Of a DNA stretch of 64,000 nt, positions 24,675-33,053 are shown in pieces; the stretch's first letter is position 1; every line of letters starts with the position of its first letter. A program made the translations under genes and the position numbers. The notes beneath the pieces are model-generated. The model saw only the letters and a list, made by a program, of their open reading frames with translations, did not search any database and was not told the DNA's origin. Origin of the DNA: an uncultured Lachnoclostridium sp. (lineage in GTDB: Bacteria; Bacillota; Clostridia; Lachnospirales; Lachnospiraceae). The stretch is taken from the NCBI GenBank assembly GCA_944381625.1, contig CALWLW010000003.1:124001-188000 (forward strand). The letters run 5' to 3'.

Positions 24675-25600
24675 AGAAGATCGCAACAAGAGAGAGCTAC
24701 GGAAACGCATTGGCAGAGCTGGGAGCACAGTATCCGAACCTTGTGGTGCTGGACGCAGACCTTGCGGGCGCTACCAAGACAGGCGTATTCAAAAAGGCAT
24801 TCCCGGACAGACATATTGACTGCGGTATCGCAGAGGGTAACATGATGGGCGTTGCGGCAGGACTTGCTACGGCAGGAAAGATTCCGTTCGCATCCAGTTT
24901 CGCCATGTTCGCGGCAGGACGTGCTTTCGAGCAGGTGCGTAACTCCATCGGATATCCCCACCTGAATGTGAAGATCGGCGCTACCCACGCGGGAATCTCC
25001 GTGGGTGAGGACGGCGCTTCTCATCAGTGCAACGAGGATATCGCGCTTATGAGAGTGATCCCCGGCATGACCATCATCTGCCCGGCAGACGATGTGGAAG
25101 CAAAGGCAGCCGTGAAAGCAGCCATCGAGTACGAAGGTCCGGTTTATCTGAGATTCGGACGTCTGGCAGTACCGGTATTCAATGATCCGGATACATATAA
25201 GTTTGAGATCGGCAAGGGCATCACGCTGAAAGAGGGCAAAGACGTGACGATCATCGCCACCGGCCTGGAAGTAAACGAGAGCCTGGAAGCTGCAAAGATG
25301 CTGGAGGCAGACGGCATTTCTGCGGAAGTGATCAATATCCATACGATTAAACCGCTGGATACGGAGCTGGTATGCGCATCCGCGAAGAAGACCGGCAAGG
25401 TTGTAACCGTGGAAGAGCACTCCGTCATCGGCGGACTGGGCGGAGCTGTGGCAGAAGCCCTGGCTGAGAACCAGCCCACGAAGATGCTGCGCATCGGCGT
25501 GAACGATACGTTCGGCGAGTCCGGCCCGGCCAAGGACCTGATCGCAAAATACGGCCTGGACGCAAAGAGCATTTACGAAAAAGTCAAAGCGTGGGTATAA
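24662..25600 (+). CDS. Transketolase, C-terminal subunit
   Basis: 312-aa partner carrying the pyrimidine-binding and C-terminal domains. It has the conserved IDCGIAEGNMMGVAAGLA stretch with the catalytic Glu, then GATHAGISVGEDGASHQ, and a C-terminal domain with VVTVEEHSVIGGLGG. Together with the N-terminal subunit it makes one active site. Start overlaps the upstream gene, implying coupled translation. Codon use in both halves is that of a highly expressed gene. Confidence 0.93.
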   Translation: MSEVKKIATRESYGNALAELGAQYPNLVVLDADLAGATKTGVFKKAFPDRHIDCGIAEGNMMGVAAGLATAGKIPFASSFAMFAAGRAFEQVRNSIGYPHLNVKIGATHAGISVGEDGASHQCNEDIALMRVIPGMTIICPADDVEAKAAVKAAIEYEGPVYLRFGRLAVPVFNDPDTYKFEIGKGITLKEGKDVTIIATGLEVNESLEAAKMLEADGISAEVINIHTIKPLDTELVCASAKKTGKVVTVEEHSVIGGLGGAVAEALAENQPTKMLRIGVNDTFGESGPAKDLIAKYGLDAKSIYEKVKAWV

Positions 25601-25639
25601 GCAAGATTCGATCCTGAATGATATACAGAACATGGAGTG

Positions 25640-25665
25640 GGGCCGTCGGGAGACGGCCCTGCTTT
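25640..25665 (+). terminator. Terminator after transketolase operon
   Basis: GGGCCGTC, GGGA loop, GACGGCCC, then TGCTTTT. Confidence 0.72.
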
Positions 25666-25689
25666 TAACTTATTGGAGGAGTGAGACAG

Positions 25690-26499
25690 ATGCAGCCTGA
25701 AACATTGATACTGCTGGGCACCGGCAACGCCACGGTGACCCGGTGTTACAACACTTGTTTTGCCATCCAGACGGACGGAGAATATTTTCTCATAGATACC
25801 GGAGGGGGGAACGGGATCCTGGCCCAGCTTGAAAAAGCGCGGATCCCGCTGGAAGCCATCCATGAGATTTTTATCAGTCATGAGCATACGGACCATCTGC
25901 TGGGGCTGGTGTGGCTGATCCGCATGATCGCGACGAAGATGAAAAAGGGGCAGTATGAGGGAGAACTTCAGATTTACTGCCATGAAGAACTGGAGAAAAC
26001 GATCCGGACGATTGTGGAACTGACCGTACAGAAAAAATTCTGCAAAATGATCGGGGAACGGATTTTCTTCCGAACTGTGGAAGATGGAAAGACGAGGAAG
26101 ATCCTGGATTACAACGTGACCTTTTTTGATATCCGTTCCACTAAGGCGAAGCAGTTCGGATTTACCCTGAGGCTTCAGAACGGAAAGAAATTTACATTCC
26201 TGGGAGACGAGCCGTACCAGGAGCATGAAGAGGTATATGCGAAGGACGCGGACTGGCTCCTTCACGAAGCCTTCTGCCTGTACCGTGACAGGGATATCTA
26301 CAGTCCTTATGAGAAACATCACGCTACAGTAAAAGAAGCGTGTGAAAACGGAGAGGCGCTGGGGGCGAAGAACCTGATCCTCTACCACACAGAGGATAAG
26401 AATCTGGCGGAGCGCGGAGAATTGTATACCCTGGAGGGACGGCAGTATTATCACGGCAATCTTCTGGCGCCGGAGGATCTGGAGAGGATTGAACTGTAG
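25690..26499 (+). CDS. MBL-fold hydrolase, RNase Z-like
   Basis: 269-aa metallo-beta-lactamase fold protein. The metal motif HEHTDH is at 64-69 (SHEHTDHLLG), with later ligands in FLGDEP (Asp) and LLHEAF (His) and KHHATV, YHT near the C-terminus. This resembles the RNase Z/ElaC and RNase BN group. The usual exosite of RNase Z is not obvious, so a tRNA 3'-processing role is only possible. ATG 25690 has GGAGGA 9 bases upstream. Confidence 0.82.
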   Translation: MQPETLILLGTGNATVTRCYNTCFAIQTDGEYFLIDTGGGNGILAQLEKARIPLEAIHEIFISHEHTDHLLGLVWLIRMIATKMKKGQYEGELQIYCHEELEKTIRTIVELTVQKKFCKMIGERIFFRTVEDGKTRKILDYNVTFFDIRSTKAKQFGFTLRLQNGKKFTFLGDEPYQEHEEVYAKDADWLLHEAFCLYRDRDIYSPYEKHHATVKEACENGEALGAKNLILYHTEDKNLAERGELYTLEGRQYYHGNLLAPEDLERIEL

Positions 26500-26548
26500 A
26501 AGGTTGGGGAATCTCGGAAAAAGCCGCTGTTTGTAAGAAGAGGCATTT

Positions 26549-27229
26549 ATGGAAACAAATATAAGAAAAGATATTTTTCTCATCTTGACGGTCAGTATCG
26601 TGTCAGCAGTTCTTTATATTGTGTTTGGAGATTTGATTATGGATTATGGCCGTAATGGCGAGTATCCATTATTTTTAAGGTTTCTGCCTGTGTTATTGAT
26701 ACAATTTGGAATGTCCTGCCTGGGCGTGCTGATTGTGCTGGCTAAAAATAAAGAAAAGTTTTGTGAACATGGCCTGATAAGAAAAAATGCACTGTTGTCA
26801 GTGGCAGGATGTCTGCTTTCAGCTGTGCCGACAGTCCTGGTCTTATGGCTTACTGACGATATACACACATTTTTTCCATTTCAAGGGATGTTTTTAACAA
26901 AGGATATTCTGGCTGCACCATTTCCCATGAATGTATTTGGATATCTGTTGATTGCGGTGGTATGGGGATTTGGAGAAGGCTTGTTTTACGTTATTTTGTC
27001 AGATAAGATAAACTGCATAAAAAAGCCCCGAGGAATCTTGAATACAGGCGCATTGGCCTGTGCTGTTATATCCATTCTTATACATGGGATGATAGGCTTT
27101 GATGGGAAAACAATATTGGAAGCGGCGGCAACCTTTATCCTGATGTACGGCTCAGTACTGATATATAATAGAACGGAAAATGCATGGGGAAATATATTGA
27201 TCTTTTTTGTCATATGGAACGCTTGGTAG
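26549..27229 (+). CDS. Multi-pass membrane protein, CPBP-protease-like, degenerate
   Basis: 226-aa protein with about six hydrophobic segments. Possible remnants of the CPBP (Abi/CAAX) protease motifs are Glu143 in GFGEGLFYVIL, His179 in ILIHGM and Asn224 in IWNAW, but the paired Glu and Arg of EExxxR are not intact (EGLFYV). Function is uncertain. More A/T-rich than its neighbours, which hints at transfer or relaxed selection. AGAAGAGG precedes the ATG. Confidence 0.5.
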   Translation: METNIRKDIFLILTVSIVSAVLYIVFGDLIMDYGRNGEYPLFLRFLPVLLIQFGMSCLGVLIVLAKNKEKFCEHGLIRKNALLSVAGCLLSAVPTVLVLWLTDDIHTFFPFQGMFLTKDILAAPFPMNVFGYLLIAVVWGFGEGLFYVILSDKINCIKKPRGILNTGALACAVISILIHGMIGFDGKTILEAAATFILMYGSVLIYNRTENAWGNILIFFVIWNAW

Positions 27230-27268
27230 AAAATTGCAAATTCGGTGCATTTTTCTTATTCCATAGAG

Positions 27269-27316
27269 CGAGGGTGCCGCGCCATCATCTAAAGTGATGA
27301 TTTTGCAGTACCCTCG
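27269..27316. terminator. Long hairpin between convergent genes (luxS side)
   Basis: CGAGGGT (27269-27275) pairs with ACCCTCG (27310-27316), with inner CATCATC/GATGATT pairing. AT-rich flanks on both sides suggest bidirectional termination. Confidence 0.6.
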
Positions 27317-27379
27317 TTGCAAAATTAAAATTACTTCCTTATGAGTGCGCCGATTATGGCCCACAATCTTTTCCTGCTG

Positions 27380-27859
27380 TTACTGCGGATATACCAGCCG
27401 TTCTTCCGTAATATCATACAGCACTTCGTCCAGATATTTTCTTGCCAGCCATTTGGCCATGGGCAGGTTCATGTCCAGGTAGTTGCCGCAGTCTCTGGGG
27501 CTGGCTCCCGGCACTTCGCCCTCGAAATCCCGGATAAATTCATACATCTCGATCATCAGGTTTACGATATCTGAGGATTCGTAGTCGCCCGCCAGCAGCA
27601 GATAGAAACCGGTTCGGCAGCCCATGGGACCAAAATAGATGACTCTGGAGCCGTAGACCGGGTGGTTGCGCAGGAAAGTGGCGCCCAGATGCTCGATGGT
27701 GTGTACCTCCGCCGTGTTCATAACCGGCTCGTCGTTGGGGCTGGTCATGCGCAGGTCAAAGGTGGTGATGCAGGAATCGCCCGCCTGATCCTTACGGGAT
27801 ACATAGACCCCCGGTATGAGACGGATATGGTCTATGGTAAAGCTGGTGATTTTTTCCAT
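27380..27859 (-). CDS. luxS: S-ribosylhomocysteine lyase (LuxS)
   Basis: 159-aa metalloenzyme that converts S-ribosylhomocysteine to homocysteine and DPD, the precursor of autoinducer-2. The metal-binding HTIEH is at 53-57, catalytic Cys81 in GPMGCRTGFYLLL and Cys124 in SPRDCGNYLDM. Length is standard. GGAGGCACATATT precedes the ATG. Its promoter is interleaved with that of divergent mgtE. No pfs or methionine gene is next to it. Confidence 0.96.
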   Translation of the reverse strand: MEKITSFTIDHIRLIPGVYVSRKDQAGDSCITTFDLRMTSPNDEPVMNTAEVHTIEHLGATFLRNHPVYGSRVIYFGPMGCRTGFYLLLAGDYESSDIVNLMIEMYEFIRDFEGEVPGASPRDCGNYLDMNLPMAKWLARKYLDEVLYDITEERLVYPQ

Positions 27860-27931
27860 AATATGTGCCTCCTGTGATGAATTTGGACGGGCGGTCCCGC
27901 TCCCGGCGGCGCCGCCTTTTCCGTTGTTTTC

Positions 27932-27976
27932 ATCATAGCAAAGTTTGTTGACAAAGGCAAGGAAGAAAGCTAAAAT
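27932..27976. promoter_or_regulatory. Interleaved divergent promoters for luxS and mgtE
   Basis: Minus (luxS): -35 TTGCCT (27955-27960), 17 bases, -10 TATGAT (27932-27937). Plus (mgtE): -35 TTGACA (27948-27953), 17 bases, -10 TAAAAT (27971-27976). The two -35 regions overlap, so polymerase can occupy only one at a time. Confidence 0.62.
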
Positions 27977-28061
27977 GAAAATCAGGGTTCTGAATCAGGA
28001 CTGTGAATAGTAACAAATCGGGCGGCGTAATAGACGCTCCGAGGGAAAGGAGACACGGGAC

Positions 28062-29408
28062 ATGGCGCAGTATGAGATTTCTGAATTACAGCAGTATCTG
28101 GATGAGCATAAGTTCCGGGCGCTCCGATCCATATTGACAGAGATGAATGAAGCGGATGTTGCGGAATTTGTGGAAGAGCTGGATCATAACCGGAAGGTGC
28201 TGATCTTCCGCATGCTCCCCAAGGAGCTGGCGACGGATGTGTTCGCGTTCCTGGAACCTGATACGCAGGAGGCGATCATCAACGGTATCACCGATGCGGA
28301 GATCCGGAGCATTATCGACGACCTGTTTGTGGATGACGCGGTGGACATGCTGGAGGAGCTGCCCGCCACGGTGGTGAAGCGCGTCATGAGGATGGCGGCG
28401 CCGGAGACCAGGAAACTGATCAACCAGTTTCTCCAGTACCCGGAGAACAGCGCCGGGAGCATCATGACGGCGGAGTATATCGGCCTGAAAAAATATATGA
28501 ACGTGGAGCAGTCCTTCTCCTATATCCGCGCCCACGGGGTGGATAAGGAGACGATCTACACCTGCTTCGTCATGGACGGAGAGCGCCACCTGGAGGGCGT
28601 GGTGACGATCAAGGATCTGCTGATGAACCCGTATGACACGAAGATCCAGGATATCATGGACACCAACTGCATCAAGGCAGTGACGACGGACGACCAGGAA
28701 GAGGTCATGGATCTGTTCAATAAATACGACCTGATCTGTCTGCCGGTGGTGGACCATGAGAACCGTCTGGTGGGGATCGTCACGGTGGACGACGTGGTGG
28801 ACGTCATGGAAGAAGAGGCCACCGAGGACTTCGAGAAGATGGCGGCCATGCTGCCCAGCGATAAGCCCTATCTGAAGACCGGGATATTGGAACTGGCGAA
28901 GAACCGTATCGTGTGGCTGACCGTGCTGATGATCAGTTCCATGATCACCGGCGGCATCCTCACCCATTATGAGGCGGCCTTTGCGACGCTTCCGCTGCTG
29001 GTGAGCTTTGTACCCATGCTGACCGGTACCGGGGGTAACGCGGGGAGCCAGTCCAGCACCATGATTATCCGCTGTATGGCCATCGGAGAGGTGGAACCGT
29101 CCGATATCTTAAAGGTGATCTGGAAGGAAGTGCGGGTGGCGCTGGTGGTGGGATTTCTGCTGGCGGCCCTGAATTTTGTACGGCTTATGATCATGTATCC
29201 GGGACAGCTGATGGTCTGCCTGACGGTGGTGGTCAGCCTGTACATCACCGTGATCATGGCGAAAAGCATCGGCTGTACGCTGCCCATCGCGGCCAAGCTT
29301 TTGAAGCTGGACCCGGCGATCATGGCGGCGCCTCTGATCTCCACAATCGTGGACGCCTGCAGTCTGATCATTTATTTCAGAATTGCGTGTAATCTGTTAA
29401 ATATTTAG
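28062..29408 (+). CDS. mgtE: Magnesium transporter MgtE
   Basis: 448-aa Mg2+ channel. Residues about 1-130 form the helical N domain, followed by two CBS domains (about 131-252) that sense cytoplasmic Mg2+ through acidic residues, a plug helix and five membrane segments (from about 285). The pore signature PMLTGTGGNAGSQSSTM is intact near residue 320-335. AAAGGAGACACGGGAC precedes the ATG. No Mg2+ riboswitch (M-box) is apparent in the roughly 80-base leader. Confidence 0.95.
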   Translation: MAQYEISELQQYLDEHKFRALRSILTEMNEADVAEFVEELDHNRKVLIFRMLPKELATDVFAFLEPDTQEAIINGITDAEIRSIIDDLFVDDAVDMLEELPATVVKRVMRMAAPETRKLINQFLQYPENSAGSIMTAEYIGLKKYMNVEQSFSYIRAHGVDKETIYTCFVMDGERHLEGVVTIKDLLMNPYDTKIQDIMDTNCIKAVTTDDQEEVMDLFNKYDLICLPVVDHENRLVGIVTVDDVVDVMEEEATEDFEKMAAMLPSDKPYLKTGILELAKNRIVWLTVLMISSMITGGILTHYEAAFATLPLLVSFVPMLTGTGGNAGSQSSTMIIRCMAIGEVEPSDILKVIWKEVRVALVVGFLLAALNFVRLMIMYPGQLMVCLTVVVSLYITVIMAKSIGCTLPIAAKLLKLDPAIMAAPLISTIVDACSLIIYFRIACNLLNI

Positions 29409-29437
29409 AAAGTAATTTGCATAAAGGAGCAGGAAAG

Positions 29438-30442
29438 ATGATAAATGGAAAGAAAGTATTGTTCAGCGGGATGCAGGCCACGGGGAATCTGACCTTGGGA
29501 AATTATCTGGGGGCCATGAAGAACTGGGTGACGCTGAGCGATGAATATGAATGTTTTTACAGTGTGGTGGACATGCATTCCATCACCGTCCGCCAGGATC
29601 CGTCCACCCTGCGCCAGCGCGCCCGCAAGCTGCTGATGATCTATATCGCGGCGGGACTGGACCCGGATAAAAACTGCCTTTATTATCAGTCCCACGTATC
29701 CGGCCATGCGGAGCTGGCGTGGATCCTCAACTGCTTTACGTATATGGGCGAACTGAACCGCATGACCCAGTTCAAGGACAAAGCCTCCAGGCACGCGGAC
29801 AATATCAACGCGGGGCTGTTCACCTATCCCGTGCTGATGGCGGCGGATATCCTGCTGTATCAGGCGGACGTGGTGCCGGTGGGCGTGGATCAGATGCAGC
29901 ATCTGGAGCTGACCAGAGATATTGCCCAGCGTTTTAACGGGATCTACGGGGACGTATTCACAGTTCCCGAAGCCTATGTGGGCAAGGTGGGGGCGAAGAT
30001 TATGAGCCTCCAGGACCCGTCCAAAAAGATGTCCAAATCGGACGAGAATCCCAACGCGTCCATTTATCTCATGGACGATGCGGACACGGTGATCCGGAAA
30101 TGCAAGAGGGCTGTCACGGATTCGGAGGCTCAGATCCTGTACAGGGAAGAGCAGCCGGGCATCCGCAACCTGATCGATATTTACAGCGCCTGCACGGGCA
30201 AGACTCCGCAGGAGACGGTGAAAGAGTTCGACGGCAAAGGCTACGGCGAGTTCAAGCTGGCGGTGGGCGAGGCGGTCAACAGTGTTTTAAGGCCCCTGCA
30301 GGAGCGGTACGCGCAGCTGGAAAAAGACAAAGCGTATATCGATCGGATCATCAAAGAAAATGCACAGAAAGCGGACTATGTGGCGACGAAGACTCTGCGC
30401 AAGGTACAGCGCAAGGTGGGTTTCCCGGACCGCATCCGCTAG
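29438..30442 (+). CDS. trpS: Tryptophanyl-tRNA synthetase
   Basis: 334-aa class Ic aminoacyl-tRNA synthetase. The HIGH-type motif appears as TGNLTLGN near 15-22 and KMSKS is at 197-201. The SHVSGHAELAWIL and GVDQMQHLELTRDIA blocks are typical of TrpRS. ATG 29438 follows AAAGGAGCAGG. It starts 29 bases after mgtE with no T-box leader, so it is probably co-transcribed with mgtE. Confidence 0.95.
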   Translation: MINGKKVLFSGMQATGNLTLGNYLGAMKNWVTLSDEYECFYSVVDMHSITVRQDPSTLRQRARKLLMIYIAAGLDPDKNCLYYQSHVSGHAELAWILNCFTYMGELNRMTQFKDKASRHADNINAGLFTYPVLMAADILLYQADVVPVGVDQMQHLELTRDIAQRFNGIYGDVFTVPEAYVGKVGAKIMSLQDPSKKMSKSDENPNASIYLMDDADTVIRKCKRAVTDSEAQILYREEQPGIRNLIDIYSACTGKTPQETVKEFDGKGYGEFKLAVGEAVNSVLRPLQERYAQLEKDKAYIDRIIKENAQKADYVATKTLRKVQRKVGFPDRIR

Positions 30443-30454
30443 GAAGGAGCGCAT

Positions 30455-30952
30455 ATGAGAGAGATCAGACCCGAAGAATTACAGAAGAACCCGTTTCAGA
30501 TGATCGGAAAGGAATGGCTTCTGGTCACGGCGGAAAAGGACGGGAAAGCTAATACCATGACCGCCTCCTGGGGCGGCGTGGGCATCATGTGGGGAAAACC
30601 TGTCGCTTATATTTTCCTGCGCCCTCAGCGGTATACGAAGGAATTTGTGGATCAGGAGGAGACCTTCTCCCTGTCCGTGCTGGGAGAGGAATACCGCAAA
30701 ACCCTGAACTATTTTGGAACGGTTTCCGGGCGGGATGAGGATAAGATTGCCAGTTCCGGGCTACATGTGGCGCATGAAGAGGGAACGCCGTATTTTGAGG
30801 AAGCGGATACTGTGATGGTCTGCAGGAAGCTGTACGCGCAGCCCTTCGATCCGGCGTGCTTCATTGACAGAAGCTGCGATGATAAATGGTATCCCCAGAA
30901 GGACTATCATACCATGTATATTGCAGAGATTGAAAAAGTGCTGGTCAGATGA
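30455..30952 (+). CDS. Flavin reductase-like FMN-binding protein
   Basis: 165-aa protein of the flavin reductase/flavoredoxin (DIM6/NTAB) family. It has the split-barrel pattern with ANTMTASWGGVGIMWGKP near residue 30-47, the FMN contact region YIFLRPQRYT, and FSLSVLGEEYRKTLNYFG. It may bind FMN and reduce small substrates. It is 12 bases after trpS and overlaps the pseudouridine synthase gene by 4 bases. Substrate unknown. Confidence 0.85.
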   Translation: MREIRPEELQKNPFQMIGKEWLLVTAEKDGKANTMTASWGGVGIMWGKPVAYIFLRPQRYTKEFVDQEETFSLSVLGEEYRKTLNYFGTVSGRDEDKIASSGLHVAHEEGTPYFEEADTVMVCRKLYAQPFDPACFIDRSCDDKWYPQKDYHTMYIAEIEKVLVR

Positions 30953-31875
30953 TGGATCGGGAGCATAAGGCGGCGCCGTTTTACAACGAGCGCCGTTTCT
31001 CATACTGTGCGGACGCGGAAGATCAGGGAACCACGGTGGGGCAGTTCCTGAAAAAGAAAGGTTATTCCCGGCAGGCGGTGAACCTGATGAAGCAGACGGA
31101 GGGTGGACTTTTGTGCAACGGGCAGGAAGTGTATGTGAACGTACGGCTTCGAGGGGGCGACCTGGTGGAGACCTTTCTGAAGGAAGAAGTGCCCCAGGGG
31201 ATCGAGCCGGTGAAGCTGCCGTTCCCGGTGGTCTATGAGGACGAAGATCTGATGGTTGTAGATAAACCGGCGGATATGCCGGTGCATCCCTCCATGAAAA
31301 ATTATGGAAATACGCTGGCCAACGCGGCGGCATGGTACGGAGCGTCCCAGGGGGAACCTTTTGTGTACCGGTGCGTCAACCGGCTGGACCGGGACACCAC
31401 CGGGCTTCTGATCCTGGCCAGGAATATGCTGAGTTCAGCGGCGCTGAATGGCCAGATGCGCAGGCGGCAGATTCACCGGACGTATCTGGCGGTGGTGACG
31501 GGGACGGTTTCGCAGGCAGGCACGGTCCGGCTGCCCATTGGGAGAAAGCCGGGGTCGGCCATCGAGCGGGCCGTGGATCCGGAACATGGGGAACCGGCGG
31601 TGACCCATTACCGCCCGCTTCGCCGGGGGGCGGGCTGGACGCTGGTGGAATGCGTGCTGGAGACGGGCCGCACCCATCAGATCCGGGTGCATATGAGTGC
31701 GCTGGGGCATCCGCTGGCGGGAGATTTTCTGTACGGGACGCGGGAGGGCGGGATGCCGCGCCAGGCCCTGCACTCCTGGAAACTGTCATTTCTCCATCCG
31801 GTCACAGGACGGGAGATGGAATTTACCAGTCCCATACCGGAAGATATGGAACATTTTATGAAAGAGAGGCTGTAA
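30949..31875 (+). CDS. RluA family pseudouridine synthase
   Basis: 308-aa RNA-modifying enzyme. An N-terminal S4-like RNA-binding domain (about residues 25-80) precedes the catalytic core with RLDRDT at 145-150, where Asp147 is the nucleophile, and the later GRTHQIRVH motif. RluA/RluD types modify 23S rRNA or tRNA; the exact target cannot be told. ATGATG start overlaps the upstream stop. Confidence 0.92.
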   Translation: MMDREHKAAPFYNERRFSYCADAEDQGTTVGQFLKKKGYSRQAVNLMKQTEGGLLCNGQEVYVNVRLRGGDLVETFLKEEVPQGIEPVKLPFPVVYEDEDLMVVDKPADMPVHPSMKNYGNTLANAAAWYGASQGEPFVYRCVNRLDRDTTGLLILARNMLSSAALNGQMRRRQIHRTYLAVVTGTVSQAGTVRLPIGRKPGSAIERAVDPEHGEPAVTHYRPLRRGAGWTLVECVLETGRTHQIRVHMSALGHPLAGDFLYGTREGGMPRQALHSWKLSFLHPVTGREMEFTSPIPEDMEHFMKERL

Positions 31876-31877
31876 GA

Positions 31878-32246
31878 ATGAAATTTCAGATGATTCACGA
31901 GAACTACAATGTACTGGATCTGGATAAATCCAAAGAATTTTACGAAAAAGCCCTGGGGCTTACAGAGGCCCGCAGGAAAGAGGCTCCGGACGGCTCTTTT
32001 ATTATCGTTTACCTGAAAAATGAGGAGAGTGATTTTGAACTGGAGCTGACCTGGCTCCGGGACATGGAGCGTCCCTATAACCTGGGGGACTGCGAGTTCC
32101 ATCTGGCTTTCCGTGTGGACGACTATGAAGCCGCCCACAGGCTCCATGAGGAGATGGGATGCATCTGCTTTGAAAATCCGTCCATGGGCATCTATTTTAT
32201 CCAGGACCCGGACGGGTACTGGCTGGAGATCGTACCGGCCAGATAG
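31878..32246 (+). CDS. Glyoxalase I family (VOC) protein
   Basis: 122-aa vicinal oxygen chelate protein. Candidate metal ligands are His7 (MIHENYNV), Glu56, His75 (CEFHLAF) and Glu117 (YWLEIVP), which match the lactoylglutathione lyase arrangement. Could detoxify methylglyoxal with a low-molecular-weight thiol. It is last in the mgtE-trpS-rluA run; its stop codon abuts the stop of convergent queH with no room for a terminator. Confidence 0.86.
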   Translation: MKFQMIHENYNVLDLDKSKEFYEKALGLTEARRKEAPDGSFIIVYLKNEESDFELELTWLRDMERPYNLGDCEFHLAFRVDDYEAAHRLHEEMGCICFENPSMGIYFIQDPDGYWLEIVPAR

Positions 32247-32918
32247 TCAGAGCGCGGGACCGGAAGGGGCCGAAGCTTCCTGGCGGGCAAGTTCCCGTTC
32301 CTTCCAGGAGTAGACGCAGCCGCAGTAATCCTGGCGGTACAGGCCGTACTCCCGGGAAAGTTCGATGGAACGCTTGTAGCCGTCGCGTTTTTTGAAATCG
32401 TTGGGGAGCCAGCGCACACCGTAGGATGCGGCCAGCTCTTCCCCGATCTGGTTCAGCTTTTCGGCATTTTTTAAAGGACTGATGGAAAGGGTTGTGGCAA
32501 AATAGTCATACCCCTTTTCTTTTGCGGTCTGGACGGCGGCTGTGAGCCGGAGCCGGTAACAGGCGAAACAGCGTTCCCCGCCCTCCGGCAGATGCTCCAT
32601 TCCTTTGGCGCAGGCATAAAAATCCTGGGGGATATAGTCTCCTTCCAGGAAGGAGACCGGATGCTCTGCGGGAAGCGCGCGGATAAAGCGCTTCTGCTCC
32701 TCCACGCGGGTGCGGTACTCGCTCTCCGGATAAATATTAGGATTGTAATAGAAGACCGTGATGGAAAAATAGCGGGATAAGTATTCCAGCACGTAGCTGC
32801 TGCACGGGGCGCAGCAGCTGTGCAATAGCAGGGAAGGGACGCGCCCCTGCTCCGTAGCCGTTTGTTCCAGCGTTTGAATTTCCCGGTCCAGTTCTTTTTG
32901 ATAATTTCTCTTGTTCAT
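32247..32918 (-). CDS. queH: Epoxyqueuosine reductase QueH
   Basis: 223-aa member of the QueH (DUF208) family, which performs the last step of queuosine biosynthesis in tRNA. Conserved cysteines are visible: Cys35-Cys36 with Cys39 (HSCCAPC), Cys117 and Cys120 (ERCFAC), and a C-terminal DYCGC. These bind an iron-sulfur cluster and a second metal in characterised members. Other que genes are not in the window. Ends exactly against the stop of the glyoxalase gene. Confidence 0.9.
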   Translation of the reverse strand: MNKRNYQKELDREIQTLEQTATEQGRVPSLLLHSCCAPCSSYVLEYLSRYFSITVFYYNPNIYPESEYRTRVEEQKRFIRALPAEHPVSFLEGDYIPQDFYACAKGMEHLPEGGERCFACYRLRLTAAVQTAKEKGYDYFATTLSISPLKNAEKLNQIGEELAASYGVRWLPNDFKKRDGYKRSIELSREYGLYRQDYCGCVYSWKERELARQEASAPSGPAL

Positions 32919-32925
32919 ACCTACC

Positions 32926-32953
32926 AGTATAGCTCTGCCTTTGAAAAAAGCAA
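32926..32953 (-). promoter_or_regulatory. Promoter of queH
   Basis: Minus strand: -35 TTGCTT (32948-32953), 16 bases, -10 TATACT (32926-32931). Confidence 0.5.
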
Positions 32954-32992
32954 GCGGATTTGTGAAGAATTTTGAAGAATGAACGGCGCGTA

Positions 32993-33021
32993 TTGCGGAA
33001 TGAACGACGTACGGATATAAT
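32993..33021 (+). promoter_or_regulatory. Promoter of the O-acyltransferase operon
   Basis: -35 TTGCGG (32993-32998), 17 bases, -10 TATAAT (33016-33021). Confidence 0.6.
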
Positions 33022-33053
33022 GTTTCCAGAAAACGAAAGAGAAAAAAGAAACG

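Noticed and set aside
27977..28061. Mg2+ riboswitch (M-box) before mgtE
   Set aside because: The leader is only about 80 bases and shows no M-box-like helices.
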